Source of the DNA: Aegilops tauschii subsp. strangulata
Taxonomy: Eukaryota; Streptophyta; Magnoliopsida; Poales; Poaceae
NCBI RefSeq assembly: GCF_002575655.3
Contig: NC_053035.3
Span: forward strand, 501,858,601-501,922,600
DNA length: 64,000 bases
Reading direction: 5' to 3'
Numbering within the stretch: position 1 is the stretch's first letter; every line of letters begins with the position of its first letter. Of this stretch, positions 54,012 through 64,000 are shown one piece after another. The translations under genes were made by a program, and so were the position numbers. A model generated the notes under the pieces. It did not search any database, was not told where the DNA came from, and was given only the letters and a program-made list of their open reading frames with translations.

Positions 54012-57000
54012 ATGGTGAAGGACAAGACGGCAGCGCTGGAACGCGCGAAGAAGGCGACGGGGGAGGCGAAGGGCAAGAAGCAGAATCGTGGGTCATCGTC
54101 ACGCTCGACGTTGCCGCCAGGTTGGATCCAAGGCGATTGGATCCGATCTTTGCTCCGGCAGGAAGATTTGGACGAGCTGGCGGAGTCCGGGCTGATCGCC
54201 AAGGGCGCAGCAAGACTGCCGGGGGGTGAGACGGAGCCGCAGCCCCGACCTGGTGAGTGTGTACTACTCGCCACCCATGTCGACCGGGGTTTCTCGCTTC
54301 CTCCGCATGCCTTCTTCAGGGGCTTCTTGAACTTCTTTGGTGCCCAACTCCACCATTTTTCTCCCAATACCATCACATACCTCGCTGCATTTGTATCCAT
54401 GTGCGAGAACTTTCCGGGGTGTCGACCGCATTGGGGTCTTTTCAAGCATATCTTCACCATCCGTTCTCAGTCGGTGAAGAAAGCGAACACGAGTGATGAG
54501 AAAACGCATGTCATTCAGATGTGTGGTGGTTTAGGTATCCAGAAAAGGAAGATGAGCTCTTTCCCTTCCATGACCCTTCCTGAATCAGTTAGGGGCTGGC
54601 AGTCGACCTGGTTCTACTGCCAGGACCTCGCAACTCCAGGTCAGTCGACCGGACTTCCCCACTTCACTTTTGACCGTGTTCAGACTCCTTCTTCATTGAA
54701 AGTGACTGTTGCTGAGAGAGTGGAGACGAATATGCTAGTTGAGAGGGTAGTTCAGCTGATAAATCAGGGCGTCACTGGTATGGACCTGCTGGAAGTATTC
54801 CTCAGTCGACGCATCCAGCCTCTTCAGTACCGTGACCATCCCATGTGGATGTACACTCGGCCTGGTGACACTGCTCGGGTTCACCCCGACGAAGTACCGG
54901 CCAAGACAGTGGCCATGTGGTTGACGAGCATTACAGGCAACAAGGACAACCCTAGAGGAGCCAGGAGAGTCGTCCCCTTCAGTGACGACAATCAGCCTGA
55001 CAAGGTATGACCTTCATTCTGACTGTTCTTGAACACACATTCCGATTGCTCTTGAGCCCGACTGACTTTCACTCGACTCCTCGTTTTGCAGATTTATACC
55101 GAGACATACTCGATGCCTAATGGTGAACAAGCTCCGGAGCAAGACCATGAGGGCGAGGACAGCGTGGAGGAGAGTGGCGAATGGGAATCTTCGGACGACG
55201 ATGATGATGATGACGATGAGAGCGAGGAGTCAGACGACAAGGAGGAGGTCGACTCGCCGCCCCGTACTGAACGCCGATCCAAGCAACACCATGATCCAGC
55301 GGGCGGGCGCGGTAAGGCTGTGGCCTCGAGCACTCAAGCACATAAGCGCGCTCGGTCTTCAACACCGGAGCTGGCGGAGAAAGTCACCAAGCACCCCAAG
55401 ATCAACCCCGCAAAGGCTCGGAAGACTTTGCCAAAGATCAAGATGGATGTACCTGTCGCCTCTGGGTAAATGTTCTTTCTGTGTTTTTCTTTGTACCGAC
55501 TGATTCTTCCGTTCTGACCGAGTGATTAGAAACTTGTCGACCCTGCCTCTGCTGCGACTGACATGGATATTGACAAGGCTCCAGGGGATGAAGAAACCGA
55601 TGACGCGGCCACCTCTCGAGCTGGTAAGTCCGCTCGACCAAAACTTATTTTGTCGACTGAATTGTCGGTCGATTGAATTTTTGTTGTTTTCTCTTTTCGC
55701 TGTAGATCCGCGAGACATCGTCGTGCTTCCTGATGATGAAGAAGAAGAAATGCCTCCGAAGGAGAGGAGGAGGAGAGGCAAAGGCTCGAGCAGGAGAGTG
55801 CTTGAAGTTCAAGTCCCTCAGTCGACGCCGGTGTTTGAAGCGGTGGTTGAGCAAACTGAAGATCCGGTTCGGACCAGCGTCACATTCGCCGACCCGCTGA
55901 CGACTGATCGCCCGTCGGGGTCGAATGATCCGACTCCTGCTGCTCCAGTGCAAATCCCCGCATCCGACCCAGTGGCTGCTTTGACTGCTTTGGAGTCATC
56001 ACTCTTTACTGCATACCAAACCCCAGATGACTCGCCAAGTGCTGCCAGGGAGGCTCTTCGACAGGTGAACCTTGTTATGGAGCAGGTGAAGGTGATACAC
56101 GAGGCCGGTCAGGTGGCCTACAACGCTAGCACCGCCCTGCAAACCAATGTTAAGGTCAGTTATCTCCCGTCTGATCTTATTCCTCGTCTGACGTCTGATC
56201 ACCCACAGGGGTGTGTCTGCCTTAAAGTTGTATAAGTCCACTTGAGTCGACTAGGATTGAGTTGACTGAGTCTTTGACAAAACTGCTTTATTATTCATAA
56301 GATGCTCATGGATGAACGTTTTGGAACTTTATGTGCATCTGTCATGAGTTTGCACCTTGCATCTGTTCATCCACTGAGTTGTAGCTCTTGAACCAGTGGG
56401 GGCACGCTGAGTGCACCCAGTGGGTGTAGTCCCCGAGACCATAGTTGGCTGCGGGCAGTCGACTGTGGTCTGAGAATTTTGAATTTTCTCACTCGACCTG
56501 GTCGGACCAAGTCGAGTGGAACCCAAACCAGTGGGGGCACGCTAAGTGCACCCACTGGGTGTAGTCCCCGAGACCGTGGTCGACTGCGGGAAGTCGACTA
56601 TGGTTTGAGAACAACAACTCTTTTTTTACACTCATGCTGGGCAGACCATGCCGAGTGTTGAATCAAACCAGTGGGGGCACGCTGAGTGCACCCGCTGGGT
56701 GTAGTCACCGAGACTGCCGTTGAATGTTTGATTCGATGGTAGTCTTAGAGTAACTTTCACTGTGATGCTCTTTTGTTTCTGTCGACTGATATATCTTATA
56801 TGCTGACTACAGAAGTCTTGCGATCTTGGAGCTTAGCTTTCCGTACTGAACAAGCAACAAATCAGCCTCAATCTTGATCTGGAACTGGCCCAGAAAAACC
56901 TCAAGACCGCTCGTGAAGAAGTAACTGCCATGGGAGGTAACCAATCGTCAACTGTCTATCTTACGACTCGCACTTTTCCGTGTGTTTTTTAGTCACTTTG

Positions 57001-57935
57001 AACCGAGTGACTTCACTCGAACAGATGTGCATAGTGAAAACCGTCAACTTCAAGCTCGTGTGAAGAATGTTGTTTCTTTAGAGAAAATGAAGCAGGCTCT
57101 GGAGCAGAAGGATCTCGATCTTGCTGCTGCCCAGAAGGAGGCGCGAGAGAAAACGACGCTTGCTGGAAAGAAGCTGGCTTCAGTCGGTAAGTTGGAAGAA
57201 GAGAATTCCAAACTCAAGACCGCTATCTTTGATGCCAACCAGGAAGTTGAGCAACTGAAGAAGGACAAGGGCAAGCTGACTGACGAGATTGGAATCCTCA
57301 AGGCCAAGAAGGGCGAGTTAGAATCTTATCTGGGCCAGCTTGCCGCAAAACTGGTCTTAAAGCTTGAAGGTATTGTTGTTCGATTGACTTGTTATTGTTG
57401 ACTGATAATCTTTGCCATACTGTCGACTCATTATTCACTTGACCGCACAGAACTTTGCCAAGACTTTGAAGAAGAAACTGGGCGGGTCGAGACGGGTCTG
57501 GATCCAATAAATTGTCCAGTCAAAGATGATGTCGCGATGAATGTCCTGCGGATGGAATCTCGTGTGGACAGTGCAGTTGCTTATCTTGCTCGTCTGAAGG
57601 CGGCGATGACTCGGGTTGACGCTGAACTCTGGCCCCAGGCGGAACTGTCTCAAGATCTCGAGTCTCTTATGGCTCGACTGAATCAAATACCTGACCAGGT
57701 GCAAGAATGGAAGAGATCATCTGCTCGCTGTGGTGCTGATATCGCCCTGTCATTGGTTCGAGTGGACTGCAAGGATGTCAACGAGGACAAGCTGGCGGCG
57801 CTCAAGGTCGCCAACACCAAAAAGCACACTTTCCAGTCCTTCATGGATACTTTCCTTGACGCCGCCACTCGCATTGCAGACAGCATAGACCTTGACAGTT
57901 TCTGCGACCCAGCCAGTCCTTCTCCTGACGAGTGA
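54012..57935 (+). pseudogene. G4 antisense gene, seven exons, gypsy-type domain plus coiled coil
   Basis: Inferred exons: 54012-55004, 55092-55465, 55530-55623, 55706-56154, 56813-56936, 57025-57369, 57451-57935, all with GT...AG introns; about 950 residues. Exon 1 has a Lys/Ala-rich N-terminus and the plant 'gypsy type transposon' domain (FSLPPHAFFRGFLNFFGAQL, WGLFKHIF, VRGWQSTWFY). Exon 2 is highly acidic (eight Asp in a row), exon 4 starts with an acidic DDEEEE block and basic ERRRRG, exons 5-7 form a long Leu/Lys/Glu coiled coil (for example KMKQALEQKDLDLAAAQKEA). Frames agree at five of six junctions; exon 2/3 is off by one base, and exon 5 has one in-frame TAG. Everything else is open. 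It runs antisense to the element's pol. Function unknown. Confidence 0.82.
56385..56725 (+). repeat. three-copy repeat in intron 4 of the G4 antisense gene
   Basis: Unit of about 135-140 bases; each copy contains AACCAGTGGGGGCACGCT, AGTGCACCC.(C)TGGGTGTAG and CCGAGAC. Copies start near 56391, 56529 and 56668. Confidence 0.85.
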
Positions 57936-58342
57936 TCCGAAAACTTTATGCTTCACCTTTATTTGCCTCGGAATGCCGAGTGATCGTGTAATCGTTAAAC
58001 TCCTTTGGGCTTGATGCTCGAGTACTTTAATCCGTGGACCGGAACCTTAGGATTTATCTGAACTTGGTTTATCTCTGAATATGCTTGTGCTTGTCTTCAA
58101 GTGGTACTTATTTCTTCACTCGGAATAATCTTTGAGTGGTGCAGCTTCAAGGTGAAAAGTGACAGTCGACCTGCACTTCGTCGTCCTTGCAGATAGGGAT
58201 GGAGTGTACATTATACTTGTGGCGCAGCTTCGAGGAGAAGGTAGCAATCGACCTGCACCTCGTCGTCCTTACGGACTGGGATGGAGCGTGTGGCCAAGTC
58301 CCCGAGCGAGAAGGCCAGTTCTCACTCGGAACGTATTTTATA
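57936..58342. other. downstream region of the antisense gene, with a two-copy repeat
   Basis: No gene. Two copies of a unit containing TCGACCTGCAC.TCGTCGTCC and GGGATGGAG lie at about 58166 and 58249. It merges into the main array. Confidence 0.7.
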
Positions 58343-59905
58343 CTTAGGCGAGTACTGGACTACAGCTAAGCCCCCGAGTGGGAGGGTTGCTCATCACTCG
58401 GTGGGATTTTACAAACTTAGGCGAGTACTGGACTGCAGCTAAGCCTCCGAGTGAGAGGGTTGCTCACCACTCGGCAAGATTTTTCAAACTTAGGCGAGTA
58501 CTGGACTGCAGCTACGCCTCCGAGTGAGATGGTTGCTCACCACTCGGTAGGATTTTACAAACTTAGGCGAGAACTGGACTGCAGCTAAGCCCCCGAGTGA
58601 GAGGGTTGCTCACCACTCGGTAGGATTTTACAAACTTAGGCGAGTACTAGACTGCAGCTAAGCCCCCGAGTGAGAGGGTTGCTCACCACTCGGTAGGATT
58701 TTTCAAACTTAGGCGAGTACTGGACTGTAGCTAAGCCTCCGAGTGAGAGGGTTGCTCACCACTCGGTAGGATTTTTCAAACTTAGGCGAGTACTGGACTG
58801 CAGCTAAGCCTCCGATGAGAGGGTTGCTCACCACTCGGTAGGATTTTTCAAACTTAGGCGAGTACTGGACTGCAGCTAAGCCTCCGAGTGAGAGGGTTGC
58901 TCACCACTCGGTAGGATTTTTCAAAATTAGGCGAGTACAGGACTGCAGCTAAGCCTCCGAGTGGGAGGCTGGCTCACCATTTGGTAGGATTTTTTCAAAC
59001 TTAGGCGAAACAGATTCGCAGCTAAGCCCCTGAGTGGGAGGCTGGCTCACCACTCGGTAGGATTTTTCAAACTTAGGCAAAACAGATTCGCGACTAAGCC
59101 CCCGAGTGAGAGGCTGGCTCACCACTTGGTAGGATTTTTCAAACATAGGCGAGTACTGGACTGCAGCTAAGCCTCCGAGTGAGAGGGTTGCTCACCACTC
59201 GGTAGCATTTTTCAAACTTAGGCGAGTACTGGACTGCAGCTAAGCCTCCGAGTGAGAGGGTTGCTCACCACTCGGTAGGATTTTTCAAACTTAGGCGAGT
59301 ACTGAACTGCAGCTAAGCCTCCGAGTGGGAGGCTGGCTCACCACTCAGTAGGATTTTTTCAAACTTAGGCGAAACAGATTCGCAGCTAAGCTCCTGAGTG
59401 GGAGGCTGGCTCACCACTCGGTAAGATTTTTCAAACTTAGGCGAAACAGATTCGCGACTAAGCCCCCGAGTGAGAGGCTGGCTCACCACTCGGTAGGATT
59501 TTTCAAACTTAGGCGAGTAGTGGACTGCAGCTAAGCCTCCGAGTGAGGGTTGCTCACCACTCGGTAGGATTTTACAAACTTAGGCGAGTACTGGACTGCA
59601 GCTAAGTCCCCGAATGAGAGGGTTGCTCACCACTCGGTAGGATTTTTTCAAACTTAGGCCAAACAGATTCGCAGCTAAGCCCCCAAGTGGGAGGCTGGCT
59701 CACCACTCGGTTGGATTTTTCAAACTTAGGCGAAACAGATTCGCGACTAAGCCCCCGAGTGGGAGGCTGGCTCACCACTCGGTAGGATTTTTCAAACTTA
59801 GGCGAAACAGATTCGCGACTAAGCCCCCGCGTGAGAGGCTGGCTCACCACTCGGTAGGATTTGCTGAAACTTAGGCGAAACAGGTTCGCAGCTAAGTCAC
59901 CCACT
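58343..59905. repeat. tandem array, ~73-bp unit, about 21 copies
   Basis: The unit runs ACTTAGGCGAGTACTGGACT, then GCAGCTAAGCC.CCGAGTGA, then GAGGGTTGCTCACCACTCGG and TAGGATTTTTCAAA. Two variants alternate in blocks: one with GAGTACTGGACTGCAG/AGGGTTGC, one with GAAACAGATTCGC/AGGCTGGC. Some minus-strand ORFs here are just periodic translations of the unit. The array lies between the ends of two converging transcription units, the antisense gene and pol. Confidence 0.95.
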
Positions 59906-60204
59906 GGGGGATTTTAGACACAAGAATACACAACGACAATCATTTTCAGATAACTGTAAACTCTGTCTTTGATAAACAAACTAAACAGGTGTTTCTTATT
60001 ACATCTCAACAGACCGAGTGATTAAGTATAAAAGGGGCGGAGCAGCTCCGCATTCCAAGCGCGTGGCTCGTCTTTCTTGTGCTCGGCATTGTAAAGATGG
60101 TATGCTCCGTTGTGGAGCACTTTTGTGATGATGAAGGGGCCTTCCCAAGCAGGAGCGAGCTTGTGTGGTTTCTGCTGATCCACTCGAAGAACCAAATCCC
60201 CCTC
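59906..60204 (-). pseudogene. end of G4 integrase and 3' untranslated region
   Basis: After the TAG near 60207 the integrase tail continues in frame to about 60030 (EGDLVLRV, KLAPAWEGPF, DEPRAWNAELL are readable), followed by untranslated sequence. Confidence 0.7.
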
Positions 60205-60975
60205 CTAAAGGGCTCGACCTCTCACGTTTCTGGCGTGGAATCGACGCAGGTCTTGCTGATAAATGGTCGACCGGATCAGGGCCATCTCTCTTTCCTCTTC
60301 CAGGAGGTCCACTGCGTCTTGCCGTGCTTGCTCTGCTTCAACTTCTAAGAAAAGTTTGACTCGGGGCGCATTGTGAAGCAAGTCACTCGGAAGTACAGCT
60401 TCAGCTCCATAGACCAAGAAGAATGGAGTTCGGCCAGTCGACCGATTGGGAGTTGTCCTCAAACCCCAAAGTACTGACGGAAGTTCATCGACCCAGGCGC
60501 CTGCTGCATGCTTGAGATCACGCATCAGTCGGGCTTTCAGTCCATTGAGAATGAATCCGTTTGCTCTTTCGGCTTGTCCATTCGACTGGGGATGGGCGAC
60601 TGAAGCATAGTCGACTCAAGTGCCTTCGGAAGCACAGAAAGCTCTGAACTCATCAGAATCGAAGTTCGACCCATTGTCAGTGATGATGCTGTGCGGCACA
60701 CCATATCTGAATGTCAACTCTCTGATAAAGCTAACAGCAGTACTGGCTTCAAGATTTTTGATAGGTTTGGCTTCAATCCATTTGGTGAACTTGTCGACTG
60801 CCACGAGCACATGAGTGAAGCCACTCCTGCCAGTCCTCAGAGGTCCAACCATATCTAATCCCCAAACAGCAAAAGGCCAGACGAGTGGAATGGTCTTCAG
60901 AGCAGATGCAGGCTTGTGAGACATGTTGGAGTAGAACTGACAACCTTCACATTTGTCTACTATTTCCTTCGCCAT
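60205..60975 (-). pseudogene. G4 integrase
   Basis: Zinc-finger end (CEGCQFY), core with WGLDMVGP and IITDNGSNFDS (first two catalytic Asp), then a TGA near 60614, then NGQAERANG with the catalytic Glu and a C-terminal segment ending in TAG near 60207. All DDE residues remain, but two nonsense codons split the domain. The TGA replaces an expected Arg codon before VDYASVAHPQ. Confidence 0.88.
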
Positions 60976-61188
60976 TTCATTTGCTCATGGCCAATAAAAT
61001 CCTGCTCGGTATGCTTTGGCCACAATGGTCCGAGAGGACGCATGGTGACCACAGGTCCCCGAGTGGATGTCGTTGAGGATCACTCGACCTTCTTCTGGTG
61101 TTATGCATTTCTGGCAGACTCCAGTTACACTTTCTCTAAACAGCTGTCCTCTTATCACAGTAAAGGCTTTGGATCAGTGGACGTTTTG
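60976..61188 (-). pseudogene. G4 linker between RNase H and integrase
   Basis: Continues the pol frame with readable SKAFTVIRGQLFRESV, ITPEEGR and HHASSRTIVAKAYRAGFYWP, the N-terminal part of the integrase finger. It is interrupted by three TGA codons (near 61185, 61172 and 60985), each where an Arg is expected. Confidence 0.8.
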
Positions 61189-62547
61189 TCAAGCCTCTTC
61201 TTCATCCTCTGGGAGTTCCTTCCTAAGAATGTACGCGATGTATGGCACAGTCCAGTCGGGAGTGATGACCAAAACTTCCATGATCAAGTCGACCACGGCT
61301 GGGACTTCGACTTCAGTTGGATTGGTGGCACTCTTTGGTTGTGGGGGCTCTTCAGTGAAAGGATCTTCCTGAACTGAAGGTGTATGAACATGTTCCAGAA
61401 ACACATTGCTGGGAATGGCTTCCCTCTTGGAACCTATCTTTGCCAAATCATCAGGTGCTTGATTTTTCAGCCGGGGTATATGATGGAGCTCCAACCCCTC
61501 AAACCTCTTTTCTAGCTTTCTCACTGCATTGCAGTAACCAGTCATAGCTGGGCTTCTGACGTCCCAGTCCTTCATCACTTGATTAACCACTAAATCTGAG
61601 TCGTCATAGACCATGAGGTGACGGACACCGAGTGAAATGGCCATACGCAACCCATATAGGAGTGCTTCATACTCAGCTTCATTGTTGGAAGAATCAAAGT
61701 GAATCTGGAGAACATAACTGAGCTTGTCTCCTCGGGGGGACACCAATACCACCCCAGCACCAGAACCATTCAGCATCTTGGAGCCATCAAAGAACATGGT
61801 CCAATGCTCCGAGTGAACTTGAGTCGGCAATTGCTGCTCAATCCACTCGGCAAGGAAATCAGCGATTGCTTGGGACTTGATAGCTTTCTTTGCCTCAAAC
61901 TTGATATCCAATGGAAGGAGTTCAATCGCCCACTTCGCCACTCGACCAGTTGCATCTTTGTTGTTCAGGATTTCAGATAATGGTGCATCACTGACGACTG
62001 TAATGGAGTGATCAGAGAAATAATGTGCAACCTTCTTCATGGTCATGTAGATTCCATAAACAAGCTTCTGATAATGCGGATATCTCTGCTTGGATGGAGT
62101 CAAAACTTCAGAAAGATAGTATACTGGGCGTTGAACTTTATAAGCTTTTCCTTCTTCCTCCCGCTCGATCGTGAGTACTGTACTAACAACTTCTCCAGTG
62201 GCTGCAATATAAAGCAGTAAACGCTCTTTGCTGATTGGGGCAGCAAGCACCGGCTGGGTGGAAAGCAGGGCTTTGAGTTCTGCAAACGCTGCGTCAGCTT
62301 CATCAGTCCACTCGAACTTGTCAGATTTCTTCATCAGTCGGTAAAGAGGCAAGGCCTTTTCACCGAGACGAGAAATGAATCGACTCAAGGCGGCCAAACA
62401 TCCGGTGAGCTTCTGAACGTCATGTACGCACACAGGGCATTTCATTCGGAGGATGGTACCAACTTTCTCCGGGTTTGCGTCGACCCCCCGTTCGGAAACG
62501 AGGAAACCGAGTAACTTCCCACCTGGGACTCCGAATGTGCACTTCAC
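61189..62547 (-). pseudogene. G4 RT end, RNase H and second RNase H
   Basis: 452 open codons. The first part is the RT thumb (CTFGVPGGKLLGFLVSERG) and Gypsy RNase H (FEWTDEADAAFAELK, YYLSEVLTPSKQRYPHYQKL). The second part is an additional RNase H of archaeal type with FFDGS, NNEAEYEALLYGL and VYDDSDLVV carrying the acidic residues. The tandem RNase H arrangement marks the Tat lineage. A one-base deletion near 62545 separates it from the RT core. Confidence 0.9.
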
Positions 62548-63238
62548 AGATTTAGCTTGATATCATACCTTCTCAGGTTGGCAAAGGTTTCAGCGAGGTC
62601 AGCCAGCAGGTCGGAACCTTTGCGCGACTTGACCACGATGTCATCCATATATGCTTCCACATTCGGATTGATTTGAGTGAGCAGGCACTTATGAATCATC
62701 CTCATAAATGTGGCTCCAGCGTTCTTGAGGCCGAATGGCATGGTGACATAACAGAAGCATCCAAATGGAGTGATGAAAGCTGTTTTTATCTCATCGGGCC
62801 CATACAGTCGGATCTGATGGTACCCGGAATAGGCGTCTAGAAAAGACAGTTGCTCACACCCCGCAGTCGAGTCGACAATTTGGTCAATGCGGGGGAGAGG
62901 AAAATGATCTTTCGGGCAGGCCCGATTGATATGCTTGAATTCAATGCACATGCGAAGCGAGTCGTCCTTCTTGGGGACCATGACAACATTGGCAAGCCAC
63001 TCGGAGTGGTAAATCTCTCGGGTGAACTCAGCTGCCAGGAGCCGAGCCACTTCTTCACCAATTGCTTTTCTCTTCTGCACGGCGGACCGTCGAAGATGTT
63101 CTTTGACTGGTTTTGCTTTCGGGTCAACTCGCAAAAGGTGCTCAGCCAGTCCCCTGGGTACACTCGGCATGTCAGAAGGTTTCCATGCAAAGATGTCCCA
63201 GTTCTCACGGAGGAACTGGATGAGCGCTTCTTCCTATT
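62544..63238 (-). pseudogene. G4 reverse transcriptase core
   Basis: Open from about 63238 after a TAG to 62544. RT motifs are intact: ANVVMVPKKDDSLRMCIEF, FLDAYSGYHQI, FGLKNAGATFMR and the catalytic AYMDD. The upstream TAG replaces a codon in DSK.EEAL, and the downstream frame is lost at 62545. Confidence 0.9.
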
Positions 63239-63493
63239 TGCTGTCGAGTGTTGTTGTGATATGAGTCAGAGCAGCATTGGGATCGGTCGGGTGAATATGA
63301 ATCGCTTCGTTTCACCGGACGACTGAAATGCAGACTCTGTAGCAGGCTTCTTGGCTCGCAACAAATCACCCGGATCTGCATTTTTCTGGTACTCTTGCAA
63401 TTCAACTACTGCCATTTGTGCATCAGCAATTTTAGAAACCTTCTGAAAGCATTCCTCTGCCATCTGCCGATTGCCAGTGATAGTGATCACTCC
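63239..63493 (-). pseudogene. G4 protease-RT linker, broken
   Basis: Readable as GVITITGNRQMAEECF... from a stop at about 63491 (after KMPGP) to a frameshift near 63290-63310. No catalytic motif. Confidence 0.75.
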
Positions 63494-64000
63494 TTAGGGA
63501 CCAGGCATCTTCAATTTGAGGTACACGTAACATGGTCGAGCCATAAAACGTGCATAAGCAGGCCTGCCCAGAATAGCACGATAAGCACTCTGGAAATCCA
63601 CAACTTCAAATGTCAACTTCTCTTTGCGGTAATTCTTCGAATCACCGAAAACCACGTCAAGGGCGATCTGACCGAGTGACTGAGCCTTCTTGCCAGGTAT
63701 AACACCATGGAAACTCATACTGCTTTCGCTAAGCTTGGACATCGGAATGCCCATCCCTTTCAAGATTTCAGCATAAAGGATATTCAGGCCACTGCCACCA
63801 TCCATTAGCACTTTGGTCAGTCGAGTGCCTTCTACCATAGGGTCGACCACCAACGCTTGCCTCCCAGGGGTGGCTATACGCGCTGGGTGATCAGACTGGT
63901 CGAATGTAATGGCAGTCTGAGACCACTTCAAATAACTGGGTGTTGCCGGAGCAACCATGTTAACTTCTCTGTTGATAACTTTCAATCGACTTTTGCTCTC
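63494..64000 (-). pseudogene. G4 protease region, open to the window edge
   Basis: The frame is open from the window end and ends at TAA near 63491-63493. The aspartic protease motif reads VLMDGGSGLNILY, and a second hydrophobic AILGRP lies near its C-terminus, as expected for Gypsy protease. Upstream gag is outside the window. Confidence 0.85.

Larger units (their letters stand above)
52900..64000 (-). mobile_element. Tat-lineage Gypsy element G4, right end outside the window
   Basis: From left: 3' LTR (52900-53483), antisense gene (54012-57935, plus strand), tandem-repeat region (58343-59905), then integrase, second RNase H, RNase H, RT and protease on the minus strand up to the window edge. 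The order RT - RNase H - extra (archaeal-type) RNase H - integrase, plus an antisense gene between pol and 3' LTR, is diagnostic of the Tat lineage. It is inserted in G3. Pol has many stops, so the element is dead. Confidence 0.9.

Noticed and set aside
58949..59904. Minus-strand ORFs of 65 and 100 codons with a repeated SYRVVSQP pattern
   Set aside because: Periodic translation of the 73-bp tandem repeat, whose length is not a multiple of three and which holds frame only by local variants.
58343..59905. Possible CRISPR-like array
   Set aside because: The units are contiguous without unique spacers and lie inside a plant retrotransposon.
61067..61377. Plus-strand ORFs of 101-153 codons over the G4 pol region
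   Set aside because: Shadows of the pol frame on the opposite strand, without known motifs.

Overview
The window looks like repeat-rich nuclear DNA of a Triticeae grass (wheat, Aegilops, barley or rye). The reasons are an Angela/BARE-type Copia element, several Gypsy elements whose LTRs begin TGATACGTCTCC with a tRNA-Asp-like primer site, two Tat-lineage Gypsy elements, Stowaway MITEs with CTCCCTCCGT ends, and a TTA-flanked Harbinger-like element. These family names come from recalled sequence features, not from a search. There is no bacterial, organellar or CRISPR content. Almost everything is nested transposons. One convincing host gene sits at 38982-41380 on the minus strand.

Layout. 1-789: inner end and LTR of a Tat-type Gypsy (G1). 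790-1087 plus 9882-16536: Gypsy element B (minus), whose left LTR is split by a complete Angela element (1088-9876, 5-bp target duplication GTGGG). 14915-19849 and 29235-34081: two direct copies of a 4.9-kb block (B-type LTR, an older LTR relic D with a solo LTR S nested in it, and a low-copy tail). Between them lie Gypsy element A (plus, 19850-26134) and a decayed second Copia (26135-29234). 34292-36072: a Harbinger-like element with an intact GC-rich gene and its own TATA box. 36322-36800: an LTR scrap and a long-TIR MITE. 38982-41410: the host gene, three coding exons plus a 5' UTR exon, with a SINE just upstream of its promoter. 42083-46919: scraps of Copia gag, an RNase H-like domain, an LTR and an Athila-like pol. 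46920-50869: Gypsy element C (plus). 50870-52899: remains of Tat element G3. 52900-64000: Tat element G4, incomplete on the right.

How the parts relate. A, B and C share LTR ends, primer site and 3' non-coding half but carry two unrelated coding cassettes and no gag-pol, so they look non-autonomous. G3 and G4 each carry an antisense gene with its own TATA box. In G4 this gene is spliced (seven inferred exons) and runs toward the decayed pol of the opposite strand, with about 21 tandem 73-bp repeats between the two. The only clearly host-like product is a 134-residue, probably mitochondrial, protein of unknown function.

Limits: family assignments, divergences and domain limits were read by eye. 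LTR ages use an assumed grass rate of 1.3e-8 per site per year. No search, alignment program or folding program was run.
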